This document shows, one piece after another, positions 11,901-22,332 of a DNA stretch of 64,000 bases. The stretch is from Rhynchosporium graminicola. Its lineage: Eukaryota; Ascomycota; Leotiomycetes; Helotiales; Ploettnerulaceae. The position numbers and the translations under genes were made by a program. Each line of letters starts with the position of its first letter. The first letter of the stretch is position 1. Location of the stretch: the NCBI GenBank assembly GCA_900074885.1, contig FJUW01000019.1, forward strand, positions 558,001 to 622,000, written 5' to 3'. The notes under the pieces were generated by a model. The model did no database searches. It had not been told where the DNA came from and worked only from the letters and a program-made list of their open reading frames with translations.

Positions 11901-13400
11901 TAAGTTCTTTAGCTAATATCTTATATAAGGGGGAGTATTTAAAGTTCTTCTCAGCCCTTTCCTTAAGCTTAATTCGGTAATCGTATAAGCGATAAGGAGG
12001 GAGAATATCGCTAGCTTCCTTAGAAAAGACGTATACCTACTAGCTATACTCGTAAGGGATCTATAGTTCTGAATCTAATTCGCTTAAGCTAATAGTAAAT
12101 TACTAAGCGGTTTTACGACGTTCCGTAAGGTCGATAGTTAAAGATACGATAGTAGTATTACGTTACTAAACTACGATTCGGTCGTTAAGAAGCTTATCTA
12201 TCTCGTGAAGAGTAATAGAGAAGATCTTATCGTTAGAAGACTTCTAGCGTTTATATAAGAGATAGAAAGCTAAGCTGCTAATCGTATAAATCTCTAGCGT
12301 AAGAGGCTCTAGAAGAGGTCTAAGCACACGAGGTGATCTTTATCGCTTCCGAAATATTATAATAGCTATTTTTATACTTTAAGTAGCTTCCGTTAAGTCG
12401 CGAGACAGTATTCCGAGTAACTATTAGTCTATAGTATGAATTATATAAGCGTAATCTTATACGTAAGTCTTTAATATAAAGACTTCTAATTAGAGTTAAA
12501 GTAGAGATTCACGCGGGATATAAGCGATAACGTTACTAAATCGTACGTACTTCGGCCGTATATTAATAGTCTCTCTAGAGTATAAAGACCTCTCTTTACT
12601 ACTCTATTCTCGTTCTTCAGATAATAAACACTTAAGCTTATCGTATCTATAATAAGTAGTATAAACGCCGGAGAAAAAGTCCTAACTAATAAGTAGTAGT
12701 AATAGAGAGTTAGTTACCTATAGAATACTCTCTAGGGGAGAGTTTTAGATATTTTTATAGCTATAAGTCTCCCTAGAAGTGCGCTTCCGAGCTAGTAATA
12801 GTCGTTTAATAATAGAGATAGAGTTAATAATAGCTCGAATATTAATAGGAGAGTTAGCTACGCTTCGCTATTCCTCGTACGCTTCCCAGAACTAATCAAG
12901 GCGTTCGTTTCGTTTGTTAGCGTCGTATTAGTAGCGCTAGTAAGTATAGTATTTATATAAGTCCTTAATCTCGATCAGAGAGCTATAAATATTACTAAGA
13001 GAAGTATATAATAGCCAAATAATCTATTGTTTAGAAGTATCTAAGAGTACTTAATATTCCGAAAGCCAGGTCCTTCCGAGTATAATACTATAGTTTCCGA
13101 GAGTAATAATAAGAAAGGGAGTAAATACCTGAACGCGATAATCTATTATTAAATTAAGTATCGTATAGTAACTAATAGTACTACTATTAACGCTATTAAA
13201 GCCTTTGATAGGAATTGCGTTTAGTAGAAGGTAAATTAAAAGTTTTAAGAAGAAGGAAAAGGATTTAAGAAAAGAATAATTAATAAAATAGTATCTATTA
13301 GCTCAAGAATCGAGAAGTGCGAGTAGCTTATACGAGAGTCTATTCTTAGTAAGAGTAGCACGTGTAATAAACGATTAACTACTAAGAAGCTTCGTAAAGT
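8948..13400 (-). pseudogene. Degenerate pol region (RT, RNase H, integrase, chromodomain)
   Basis: On the minus strand one mostly constant frame can be followed through reverse transcriptase (about 12300-11000), an RNase H-like interval (about 10900-10400), integrase (about 10150-9640) and a C-terminal chromodomain-like segment (about 9235-9090). Numerous TAA, TAG and TGA codons break it. The catalytic Y-L-D-D of the reverse transcriptase is intact at 11476-11487. The outer limits are approximate, because the upstream boundary with gag and protease is too damaged to place. Confidence 0.8.
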
Positions 13401-15028
13401 TAAGATATCGTATATCTCGTATACTACTTAGGAAGGAGTCTTTCCCTAGGCGTAGTCTTTTACTAGTAGTTTAATATACTCCTAGGCGTTATCGTACGTC
13501 TCTTCGTTATTATTATCTTCTAACTTGCTATAAACGTTATTATTAGCGTTAATTATATTAATTCGATACGGAGTATTAGGTCGAGCTAATAATAAGCGTA
13601 GATATAAGGTAAGCGTAAAGTAATAAGGAGCATTCGCTAGCGATTATGCACGAGGCGTATTATTTCGTACAGAGTATAGTACTTATTTACTAGTTATACT
13701 AGTATTCTCAGGCGTAAGAAAACCAATTTATAGATAAGAAGAGGAGTTAGTACTACAGCGCTAAGAGGAGGTATTTATAGGGCGTTCCCCAGTCGCGCTA
13801 GCCTTAGCTGAAGACTCGGAATAGTAAGTCTTTTCAATAAATTAACCTTAGTCTTCAGCTTATATAGCCTTAACGTATTCTTCTAGTATCCTTGACGTTC
13901 GGTACTATTAGAAGAGCTATTTCCGTAGCTATATAGGTAGCTTCTCCTGTAAGTCTATTTTCAGAGTCGATTGATTATTTACTCTAGCTTTATAAGCTAG
14001 CGTACGAAACTCGTAGTAGAATATCCAGAAGGTCTACTTATAATCTATCTTTAGCGCGGAGTAGCTAGCTCTTGCAGTTTATTAGTCGTATAGATTAGAT
14101 AAGAAGGAGACGAGTTAAGTGATTATATCGAGTGAATCGATTATACTGCCTTCTTCGTTATATTCTAGTTCTAAGAAAAAGAGTTCTAGGTAAGTTCTAG
14201 CTATTCTTTCAATTTAGTTAAGTAACTAATCTTTATAGTAATCTTAATAAATAAAGTAGCTAGAGTAGCGCAGGAGGGCGTTAAATATCTAAACTTCCTA
14301 GAGTTTTAGAGAGTAGTCGATTCTATCAGAGAGCTTATTTAGAAGGTTCGGTATCTTCTCTATACGCGTAGCGTATAATATTAACGATATTCCTCTAGTA
14401 GATTATTCTCGATAACGATTATTAAGCGTAAGAGTAGCGTTATCTTCTTTAATTAATAGTAGTAGTATTATACGCGATTAAACGTTATTAAATGATATAG
14501 ACTTAGTAGAGCGCTAGGTAGTCAACTAGCGTAGTTCTAGGAACTCGTCCTATAACTAGCGTAGTTCTATAGATAAGTCGGTATTTAATTATCTCTCTTC
14601 CGCGAGCTTCTTTTCTGCCTCTTATAGCTAGTAAGCGCGGTCTTCCTATAAGTTACTTATAGTTACTATTGATATAAGGGTATTATCGGGGAGGTTTAGC
14701 GACTTAGTGAGTTTATTAATTATAATAGGAGTTAGGGAGCTTAACTCGGATAAGGCGTTGTCGCGAGTACTCTTTACTATAGAGAGAGGTAAGTTACGGC
14801 GAGTATTACGAGTCGCTGAAGAATAGGAAGTAGAGGGAGTCAGAGAACTAGTAGTCGATTTATCGGACTTAGGTTACTTTGGTTTAGGTGCTATTCTTTA
14901 AGTTTATACTTAGTATAGGCCTTCTCTATATAGCGTAGTCTCCTGCGTTTAGTAGCTCTAGGCATAGAGGTATAATATAAGTAGATATTTACTATCTTCC
15001 TAGACGTAAGTAAAAGAGTTATAGATAA
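13401..15028 (-). pseudogene. Presumed degenerate gag region of the retrotransposon
   Basis: By position (between the 5' LTR and the pol region) this should hold gag and part of the protease. I could not recognise a zinc knuckle or capsid motif through the heavy mutation. The assignment rests on element architecture, not on residues I can see. Confidence 0.5.
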
Positions 15029-15266
15029 TATGACACTTACTCTAGAAAGGTCTTAAAACTACCTAAGTAATAAGACCTTATATTACTATAAATATGAAGT
15101 AGTAAGAATCACTTGAGAATCTATAACTAAGGAGTGAAGAAGTAGAGAGAGAATAGAAGTATATATATGAAAAGGGGCCCCTAAACTCTACTCGTGTAAT
15201 CTCGCTTAGCAGTAAGTGTTTCTACTAATAGGGAGAGACCTCCAAACCTGACCAGTCGTTATAATA
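15029..15266 (-). repeat. Long terminal repeat, 5' LTR relative to element coding
   Basis: It is the partner of the repeat at 8700-8937, in the same orientation and of the same length. Both share an AAAAGGGGCCCCTAAACTC block and the ends TGTGACGC/TATGACAC. Differences between the copies are mostly G-A or C-T, consistent with RIP acting after insertion. I could not identify a primer-binding site next to it. Confidence 0.85.
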
Positions 15267-17050
15267 CCCTTAATTGAACTTCTTTGAAAAACTAAACTAC
15301 TCCGTATTACTATCTACTATTACTATATGATCTGAAAAGTCCTTGATTTAAAAACGTAGTTGTTTCTATTAGTAGTTATTAATTAATGAATATTCTAGTA
15401 TTCCTAGGTTTTGGTGTTCCTGGGTTTTCCCCGTGAAAAAAAGTCAAAAATCAAGTTGAGACATGTGGCCACTAAAACCCGCCATATATCACCAACAACG
15501 ACTTTGCTGATTCCGATAAACTTTCGCATCTAGATAAGAGTCCAAAAAATGCGGAGGAGGATCGGCAAGGGCTGGAAGCATAACCCTTATTTAGGTTAGA
15601 CCAGCTGAGTACACGCAAACCGGCCATGAAAACTCTACACAAAGTGCAGACCAAGGAGCGAGCAATGCCTCGGAAGCTGGCGACCAGTTAAAGGCTTCAG
15701 GATCCATTGATAGGGCATTTTATAACTAGCATCCAAGTTGCTTGCATTGTGCGGGCATGAGTTGACTGGCTATAGGCCAGCATTGCCTCTCGAAGATCTC
15801 TACAGAACGGTAGGACTGTGAAGCATTTTAGCATCGTGAATGGCCAAGTATTGGCCAATCAGCCATGAAAGTTGGCTTCTTGTAGTGATATTTATCTGCG
15901 CTTAAACTTGGGGTCTGATTCGTCAAATTCGAGGTTACCAAGAGCTCGGCGCGTTGTGAGCCGTCTCAGGGAAAGACATGTTGCTTGCCAGAAACTTCTT
16001 GGGTTGCAGTCGTACGCCGTTTTGCCTGGGGCGAAGTGGAGGAGAGTCGCAACGAGCTCGAGGTCGTTTGGAATCGACTTTGTGACATCTTCCATGTACT
16101 GGAAATGAGTAGACTTTCTTGCAGACATGAGCGTCCATTCGTCAAAGTAAAATTAAATTCGAAAGAAAGTTGTCCCGAGAACCAAAGGGAGCGAGTAAGT
16201 TGTATTACGAAGCCCGCTGGCCAAATTCAATTTATGGCATCTTGTCTGGCTCCTTGAACGGAGCAATGGAGAGCGATAACCCCATTAGTCCAGCCCACAG
16301 GAAGAAGAGGAAGGTCGGTCGCCTTCTCGCGTGCGTGCTGTGCTGTGCCGTGCCGTGTCGTCGGAGACGATTGATGAAATGCAGATATTATACCGGTACC
16401 TTGTCTTGGGTACAGCTCGCCATCAAATTGGGAGTAGTCTCCTGCGTTCCTACAGGTGAAGTTCCAGCCATGCTCTGGCTGCAGCTGAGCCGAATTCTCG
16501 GATTGACTCCTGAAGTTTAGTAAGAGATGGGTAGGTATCAAAGCAGGAATGAAGCGTATTGCATGATTACTCGGTCTTTTCACCTGAACTCAGATTGAGT
16601 AATAAACAGAGAAGTTCCATGATCGTCTCAATCATTTAGTTTTATAACGCTAAAAGGTTCTTTACGTAGGTACCTACTGCCTGCCCTACGCTTTGATCAC
16701 AACTAAGTGGAACAACTACGAAGTATGACATCCAGCCGTTGCCTTCTAAAACCCAAATTAGCGGTGACAGCTCATGGAATGAGTACTGTTATCCACTCAC
16801 AAACTGGATTGAGTTCCTTGCAGCTATGTCGAACGCTGCTGCAATGGCCAATCGTGCCGATTAATAAAGTTGATTTGGAGTTTTGCCAGCTCTGACGTCG
16901 ATTAATTACGGAGATTTTTAAAGACTTTGGTTTCTGGCTCCCTCATATAATATTAAGATGACCACAAATTCTCTCCTACCCCGTGACTTGCCATACAGCG
17001 AGGACCTATTGAGGTCTCGTGAGGTTGTCCTTGAGTGCATGAATAAGCCG

Positions 17051-17086
17051 CCTGTTTTAGACCGAGTAGTACCAGTCTAAAACAGG
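17051..17086. repeat. Perfect 12-bp inverted repeat with 12-base loop
   Basis: The arms are CCTGTTTTAGAC (17051-17062) and GTCTAAAACAGG (17075-17086), with a 12-base loop. There is no mismatch. It lies in non-coding DNA about 1.2 kb upstream of the receptor gene. Confidence 0.75.
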
Positions 17087-17147
17087 GGACTCCTTGATAG
17101 GTAAGGTACCTTTCTTCTTGGGTGGTATACGTTAACTACCTACCTTG

Positions 17148-17166
17148 CCTTACCTTACCTTACCTT
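17148..17166. repeat. CCTTA pentanucleotide microsatellite
   Basis: A run of about four CCTTA units in non-coding DNA; the first units are imperfect. Confidence 0.7.
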
Positions 17167-17417
17167 ATACGCACTGCAACCAAGGTTATCATCAGGCTCA
17201 GTGATGGACCGGTAGAGACCTCCTTCCTCCGACGGTGGTGTATGAAGTTCAGCGGCATGAACAGCTGCATTCGCAGAGTCCTTCTTCTATTTCGCAAAGC
17301 TCTGGCAAGCAATATTACACCAGACGGAGACTTCTGGGACTGTGACTGTACCGTATACCGTACCTACTAATCGCAGTAGCGGGGTTGGGGATAAGATACA
17401 GGATATCTTCTATGATC

Positions 17418-17438
17418 CACACACACACACACACACAC
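17418..17438. repeat. CA dinucleotide microsatellite
   Basis: About ten uninterrupted CA units, followed two bases later by an ACTC array. Confidence 0.9.
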
Positions 17439-17440
17439 CT

Positions 17441-17472
17441 ACTCACTCACTCACTCACTCACTCACTCACTC
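17441..17472. repeat. ACTC tetranucleotide microsatellite
   Basis: Eight uninterrupted ACTC units directly after the CA array, making a compound microsatellite. Confidence 0.9.
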
Positions 17473-18318
17473 AGCTGCACTCTGTGGCTCCACGCCCTGT
17501 CAAGCAAGCAAGTCAGGTCAGGCCAGGTCAGGCACGACGGCGGGATGATTGATCTACTCCGTAAGTGCGGCCCAGCACATCTATCTCCACTGAAGAGTAA
17601 GCTCTCTCTCCCCCCGCCAGCGGATACTTTTGTATGATCCACAGGTCGTTTCCCACTCGACTAACTCCATTCTGCTTTTCTCCCGAGCCTCGCCCCAACT
17701 GGCTACAACCTCGTTGTTGCTCTCCCAATCATCCATCGTTGCGATCCATCATCTATCCCTGGCGAAAGAAGGAAGAGATCCATTCATTTTCTCCCTCTCC
17801 CGTCCTTGAGTCTCGGGCTCGTTGAGTAGACGCCTTCCATGGTCCACCCCAGTCTCCTCTTCCCCAGCACCATTTCCTAACAATATGCGTATCTCTCGAG
17901 CTCGTACGCTCGTTTATCAACTCACTCTTTCCCTTCAGTCGCAGGTTCGCGGCAATTTCTGGCGGTTTACTCTCCTCTGTTGATCTCTACACGCTCCCTC
18001 ACTTAGTCGATTACTTACTCCTTCCTTTCTCCCTTCTCATTCATTCACTCACTCTCAACGGCATCTTGAAACTCAACTTACTCTACGGTCCCTTTGTGCA
18101 AGCCTGTTGGTCCTAACTTGATTCTCGTATCATCAATATTTATTCGTGATTACCCACCTGTCGATCTATCTTCGCCTATTGCCGCATAGGGAAACCACCT
18201 GAGTAACTCGCGCAAAGCACGAGTCGAGTCCTCGCAAACGCGTCAAGAGGGACGTTTCAATTGAAGGGAAACATAAAAGTTACTTTGCACTCCAGGACTG
18301 TGTAAAAAGGATTCGAAT

Positions 18319-19938
18319 ATGTCGAATGCTACAAGCTTCCCGCGCGAGGGGGGATGTCTAGCACCATTTATACCAGCAGATCTTTTTCCCGTTACAGGTG
18401 GATGTGAGTTGCTTCTATATATCTCGTCGGTGGAATATTCAGGATCGTGACTGACAGCTTGAAAGTTGTCGATGGGCGATTTTGCTCGTCTCTGCTGGGA
18501 CCTTCTTGCTGCTTACCCTGTCCGCAGACAGAATGGCTGTATCCAGATACCTTTAAGGCGACTGCCCATGCGGCGAGCTGGATAAATGTTGGAGGAGTGA
18601 TTTGCTCGGCTTTTCTGCTTCTATCCTTCGCTTTTCTTCCAGTGGAGAAAACCCATCGGCATTACCTGAGTGTCTGTCTGGCGGTTGCGATTGTCATTAT
18701 GCAGGTAAGCAAAACAGGTCAGTCCCTATTTGCCGGCACTGACCAATGTTTCGCAGTTCGGCTTCATCATTCCGCTAGCAGCGAAACCAAAGGCATGCTT
18801 CAACGCTATTACTCCACATGATATGGATAGCAGCTTAACGTGTGCTTTCTCCGGAGCAGCCCTTCTTGCTGGAGGGTGGTGCGCCGTGATGTGGATTTTC
18901 CTGAGAGCACTGGCACTCCATCTGCAAATCTGCTGGCAAGTGATCATTGGGACATCTTTCATGTGGGGAGCCCTTGCTACAGGATGGGGCATACCTGCCA
19001 TCGCCTTGACACTGGCATTGGTCCTTAGTGGAGTTTCATTTCGATTTGGAGACACTTGCCACATCAACCACAAAAACAGTCTGGCGGCTTTCTGGATTCC
19101 GCTACTGATATTTGCAGCCATCACTGTCATCATTCAATTCGGAACATTTGGTTATTGTATCAAGGTGTATCTTGCTTCGCTTCGGGACGACTCTACCACC
19201 ACGAACAGCTCAGGCGTGCGATCGTTCAATAACAGTCTTCGCCCAACGATATCGCCTCGACAGGCTCTACGTCGAATCCGTAAGGTTCTCGAACTCCAAT
19301 GGAGAGGTATCGCAATCGTGATTGTAATCATCGCGGACGTCGTTTTCTTCGCCGTTGTGTTTGTCTTCATGGATGACCTCGAGGCGAGCACTCTCAAGAA
19401 CCCAGTCATAGCCGGCGAGTGGTTAGCATGTTTGGCTGAGACTCAGGGAAACAAGAACGCCTGCCTAAATTTCGCCAGCGATCTGGTTATTAACGAGACT
19501 ACAGTCATGGCGGTACTTGTTTTGCTATCGCTTAATGGATTTTGGTCTCTCCTTTTTCTCGGTCGCTACTCAATGTTCACAGGTTGGTATGACATAGTCA
19601 TGGGCAGAGTGAAGCCAGACCACGAGTTCTTGAGCGCCGATGTTCGCGCTTTCAAGGATCCCAGTTCCTACGAGATGCTCAGCCGAGACCGAGAGGTAGT
19701 CAAGACACCCGAGCCTTTAGTCGTTTACGCAGTCACACCTCTCTCGCCTGGAGTCGCAAAAACCGGACGAGAAACACCCGACTACTTCGGTCGCGAAGCC
19801 AAATTCCAACCGAAAAATCGCTCATTCTCCAGTCCAAAACCACCTCAAGCGAATGATGGTTGGGAAAAATCTCCTACCACCACTCCCCGACCATATGTGT
19901 ATCCAGGGATGGATCCTCTATCCATGAACAAGACTTGA
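18319..19938 (+). CDS. Fungal seven-transmembrane G-protein-coupled-receptor-like protein
   Basis: Three exons (18319-18403, 18466-18704, 18757-19938; introns of 62 and 52 bp) give 501 residues. A short N-terminus (MSNATSFPREGGC...) leads into a Cys-rich outer segment (GRFCSS, SCCLPCP) with an early Asn-X-Thr glycosylation site. Seven hydrophobic helices follow at about residues 65-86, 95-115, 138-158, 163-185, 210-232, 280-302 and 355-377. They include conserved stretches such as FLPVEKTHRHYL and ALATGWGIPA. The C-terminal ~100 residues are a Ser/Thr/Pro-rich cytoplasmic tail. The layout fits the fungal receptor family related to frizzled/smoothened-type membrane regions, to which I believe the Botrytis BTP1 protein also belongs. 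No ligand can be inferred. The first intron uses a GTGAGT donor and an AAAG acceptor; the nearby CAG acceptor breaks the frame. Confidence 0.8.
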
Positions 19939-22332
19939 GACGCACTCACGTGCACAACTTTGCTATTTCTTCTTCCTGCGGTTCAGCGTTTCATCTTGTC
20001 TAGTTGATTTCTTGCGACAGTCGGGCGCTTGGTGTATGTATGGGTTGGCTTTTTCGGTCTGGAAATGGGTGGTGCATAACGAAAAAGACATATGTACGGA
20101 AGCATTATCGATCATGAAGTAAAATTATTGGGTTAGATAGGCAGAATGTCGTGATTAGCGATCAGGCGAACAGAGCTAGAGGTTCCTTACACATATTGAA
20201 GAGAGGCCGATTGTATATGGACTGAAAAATCTCAGTCTGAGATGGAGTGGACAGATTGGTTGGGAATATAAAGGCTCGTTATATGTATGACGGGGATGGA
20301 ATAGTGTATGCCGGAACAAAGCTCTTGCACGAGCTACAATACATTTTAGATCACACCAACAACAACATACTTCTGTCGAATGAAATACTTATGTTCCATA
20401 ACATTTCATCTTCGAACCCTAGTTTCGATATGAGATTCCAATTAGTGTGCCCCCACGTGAAAGACTCAGCTCGCAGAAGCATACCCATAAACGTCTTTCA
20501 GCCTCACACCTCGGGTTCTAACGCGAACTGCGTCATCCGTATCCATGCTTTGCGCAATCCGATTAACCTAATCGCGTTAACGTACCGGGAACATAACACT
20601 CTATATAAAAGAAAAATCCTTCCGGTCTGTGAGCTGCCAAACCAGCATTCCGAAAACGATGAGCTGGGCAAAAGGCAAATATTCCACATGCCCGTCTGTT
20701 CAAGCCTTTATTGATTTAAGGACTTCCCACTTTCGACTTTTGGCGACCATCGCTTCCCAGAAGAGGCTTTACCTCCATCAGAGCGTACAGGATGTCCGAT
20801 GAGAATGGAAGATTAACTTGGTCGATACGCTTGCCTTACTTTGCAGGTTTTGGGTTCTTGGCCTCTCTGGTTTGGGAAGGTTCGCGGTCAGTTCGATCAA
20901 TCAGTTGAGGTTATGATGTAGAACTGCCGTTTCCCTTTCTTGTAAGAGTAATTGAAACCACGGCTTGTGAATAATCTTTTCTTGAGCATGCTATTTGTTC
21001 TTTACGCAATCGGTTCGTATGGTCTTGTTGAAATGGAATCGAGCGTGAGTGATATTTCAAAACTGAACTTTGTACCTCGATGCTTGGAGCGATTGCTACG
21101 AGTGGGCATTACCTCCAAAATCAGTGGTCGAGTCTTCCTGGTATGTCAGAACAGAATATGAGGTGATTTCAGTAGATGAATCTTCTTTTCAAGCTGCTAA
21201 TCACAACGGCCTTGATCATCATTCCTGCTGCATTTGCCAGTTTCAACCAATGTGTCGTTCAAAAGTCTCGGGATGTGGGGAGTAAACACCAGACACCTGT
21301 CGCCAATAGCTTCCATAAGCCTTGAGTTTATAGGATGAGATGCCTGTTTGATGGGAAGAGAAAGGAGGATGTAGGAATGCCTAAAGGGAATCCCAAGGGC
21401 AATCGTACTGTCCACTAACCGGCACATCAAAAGCCAACCGATTTTTGAAAAGCCGTAATGTGTTGAATGCTTTGGCAATATTGAAGATGGGAAGCAATAT
21501 CTAAGAACAGCTTTCGACCCAGTGAGCTGATACTAGCAGGATATGCAGGTGTCAAGGTCGGCAAACACAAGAGCAGGCATGAAGAAGGGTTTGAAAGCTG
21601 AATAGCCGTTGGTGATAAATTTGAAATGAAGTTACTGAATGTGAGCTGGTCTATATGAGTTGTGAAATCATCGTATGATAGTTAATATTCCAAAGTTAGA
21701 AGATATAGTCGGATTCGGTGGAACATGAAGCAAAAAATAGTACCTGTGAGAAAGTAAACAAATGGGGTTCCTTAGCTAGTCCGACCAGGACAAACACGTA
21801 TGAGATTGAAGGTCCAGGTTGTTGAGAAGGAGTGGTTTGGAAATCGTGAAATGAGTGGTCTGCCTTTTTTAATGATTTGATAAGGGATGATGCTTGTGTA
21901 CGTGTCCTTGACATCGTCGCTTCGAAGAAAGTTGATGACATCAGTTCGGCCTTGGGCAGCGGCTGGTAGAAAAGCATTGAAGTGAATTGCGAAGTACTTG
22001 GTTATAAGAGCCATTTTTTGTGCTACCTACAGAGCAGCCACTGTTGTAGGACAGGGCTGCGAAGTATGTTCTGGCCTCTGTGTGAGGTGTGATGGCAAGT
22101 AAGTTGGCTTTCTTATGTAAACGAAAAGCAGAAGGCCAGATATGAATTCCCTTCTTAAACAAGGAAAAAAAACTGGCGCAGGTACTCCTTGGTTGCCTCT
22201 ATGGGCTTGAAGTTCAGATATTTGGTCTTCACCGCGCGAGGTGCACAAGGTCTGACCCTATGCTCGAGTTACCACAACGAGTAGTCTTCTGTTTGCTTGA
22301 AAAGGTTGCTTAAATAGTCCATTCCCGTCGCT
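19939..22332. other. Gene-free region between the receptor gene and UTP12
   Basis: Apart from the 3' untranslated regions of the flanking convergent genes I see nothing convincing. An ORF at 20247-20714 (155 codons) and overlapping minus-strand ORFs at 21.7-22.2 kb show no recognisable domain and no clear splice context. Confidence 0.4.

Larger units (their letters stand above)
8700..15266 (-). mobile_element. RIP-inactivated Ty3/gypsy chromodomain LTR retrotransposon
   Basis: A 6.57-kb element bounded by two ~238-bp direct repeats (LTRs), coding on the minus strand. Conserved landmarks survive between stop codons. The reverse transcriptase palm motif (F-G-L-T-N at about 11551-11572, Y-L-D-D at 11476-11487) is followed by the K-K-C and S-F-L-G-F-Y-N-F-Y blocks. 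Then comes an integrase core containing R-G-P and F-V-S (about 9920-9940), and last a C-terminal chromodomain-like segment (about 9090-9235). Most stops fall where related elements have Gln or Arg, as expected from CAA/CAG/CGA changing to TAA/TAG/TGA. CpA and TpG are strongly depleted while CpG is kept. The order reverse transcriptase, integrase, chromodomain makes it a chromovirus of the Ty3/gypsy group. I found no clear target-site duplication. It is dead. Confidence 0.92.
15267..18318. other. Gene-free region between the retrotransposon and the receptor gene
   Basis: The first ~150 bp are AT-rich; after that the composition returns to normal. ORFs between 15.4 and 17.8 kb overlap on both strands and show no family features. 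The interval contains a perfect hairpin (17051-17086), a CCTTA run and two adjacent microsatellites. From about 17550 the plus strand becomes CT-rich, typical of fungal promoters and long 5' leaders, and probably belongs to the downstream receptor gene. Confidence 0.5.

Noticed and set aside
15872..16583. Cluster of ORFs on both strands after the retrotransposon
   Set aside because: All overlap one another, share no family signature and have no consistent splice pattern.
20247..20714. Plus-strand ORF of 155 codons
   Set aside because: No recognisable motif, no splice context, and a competing ORF on the other strand; chance is more likely.
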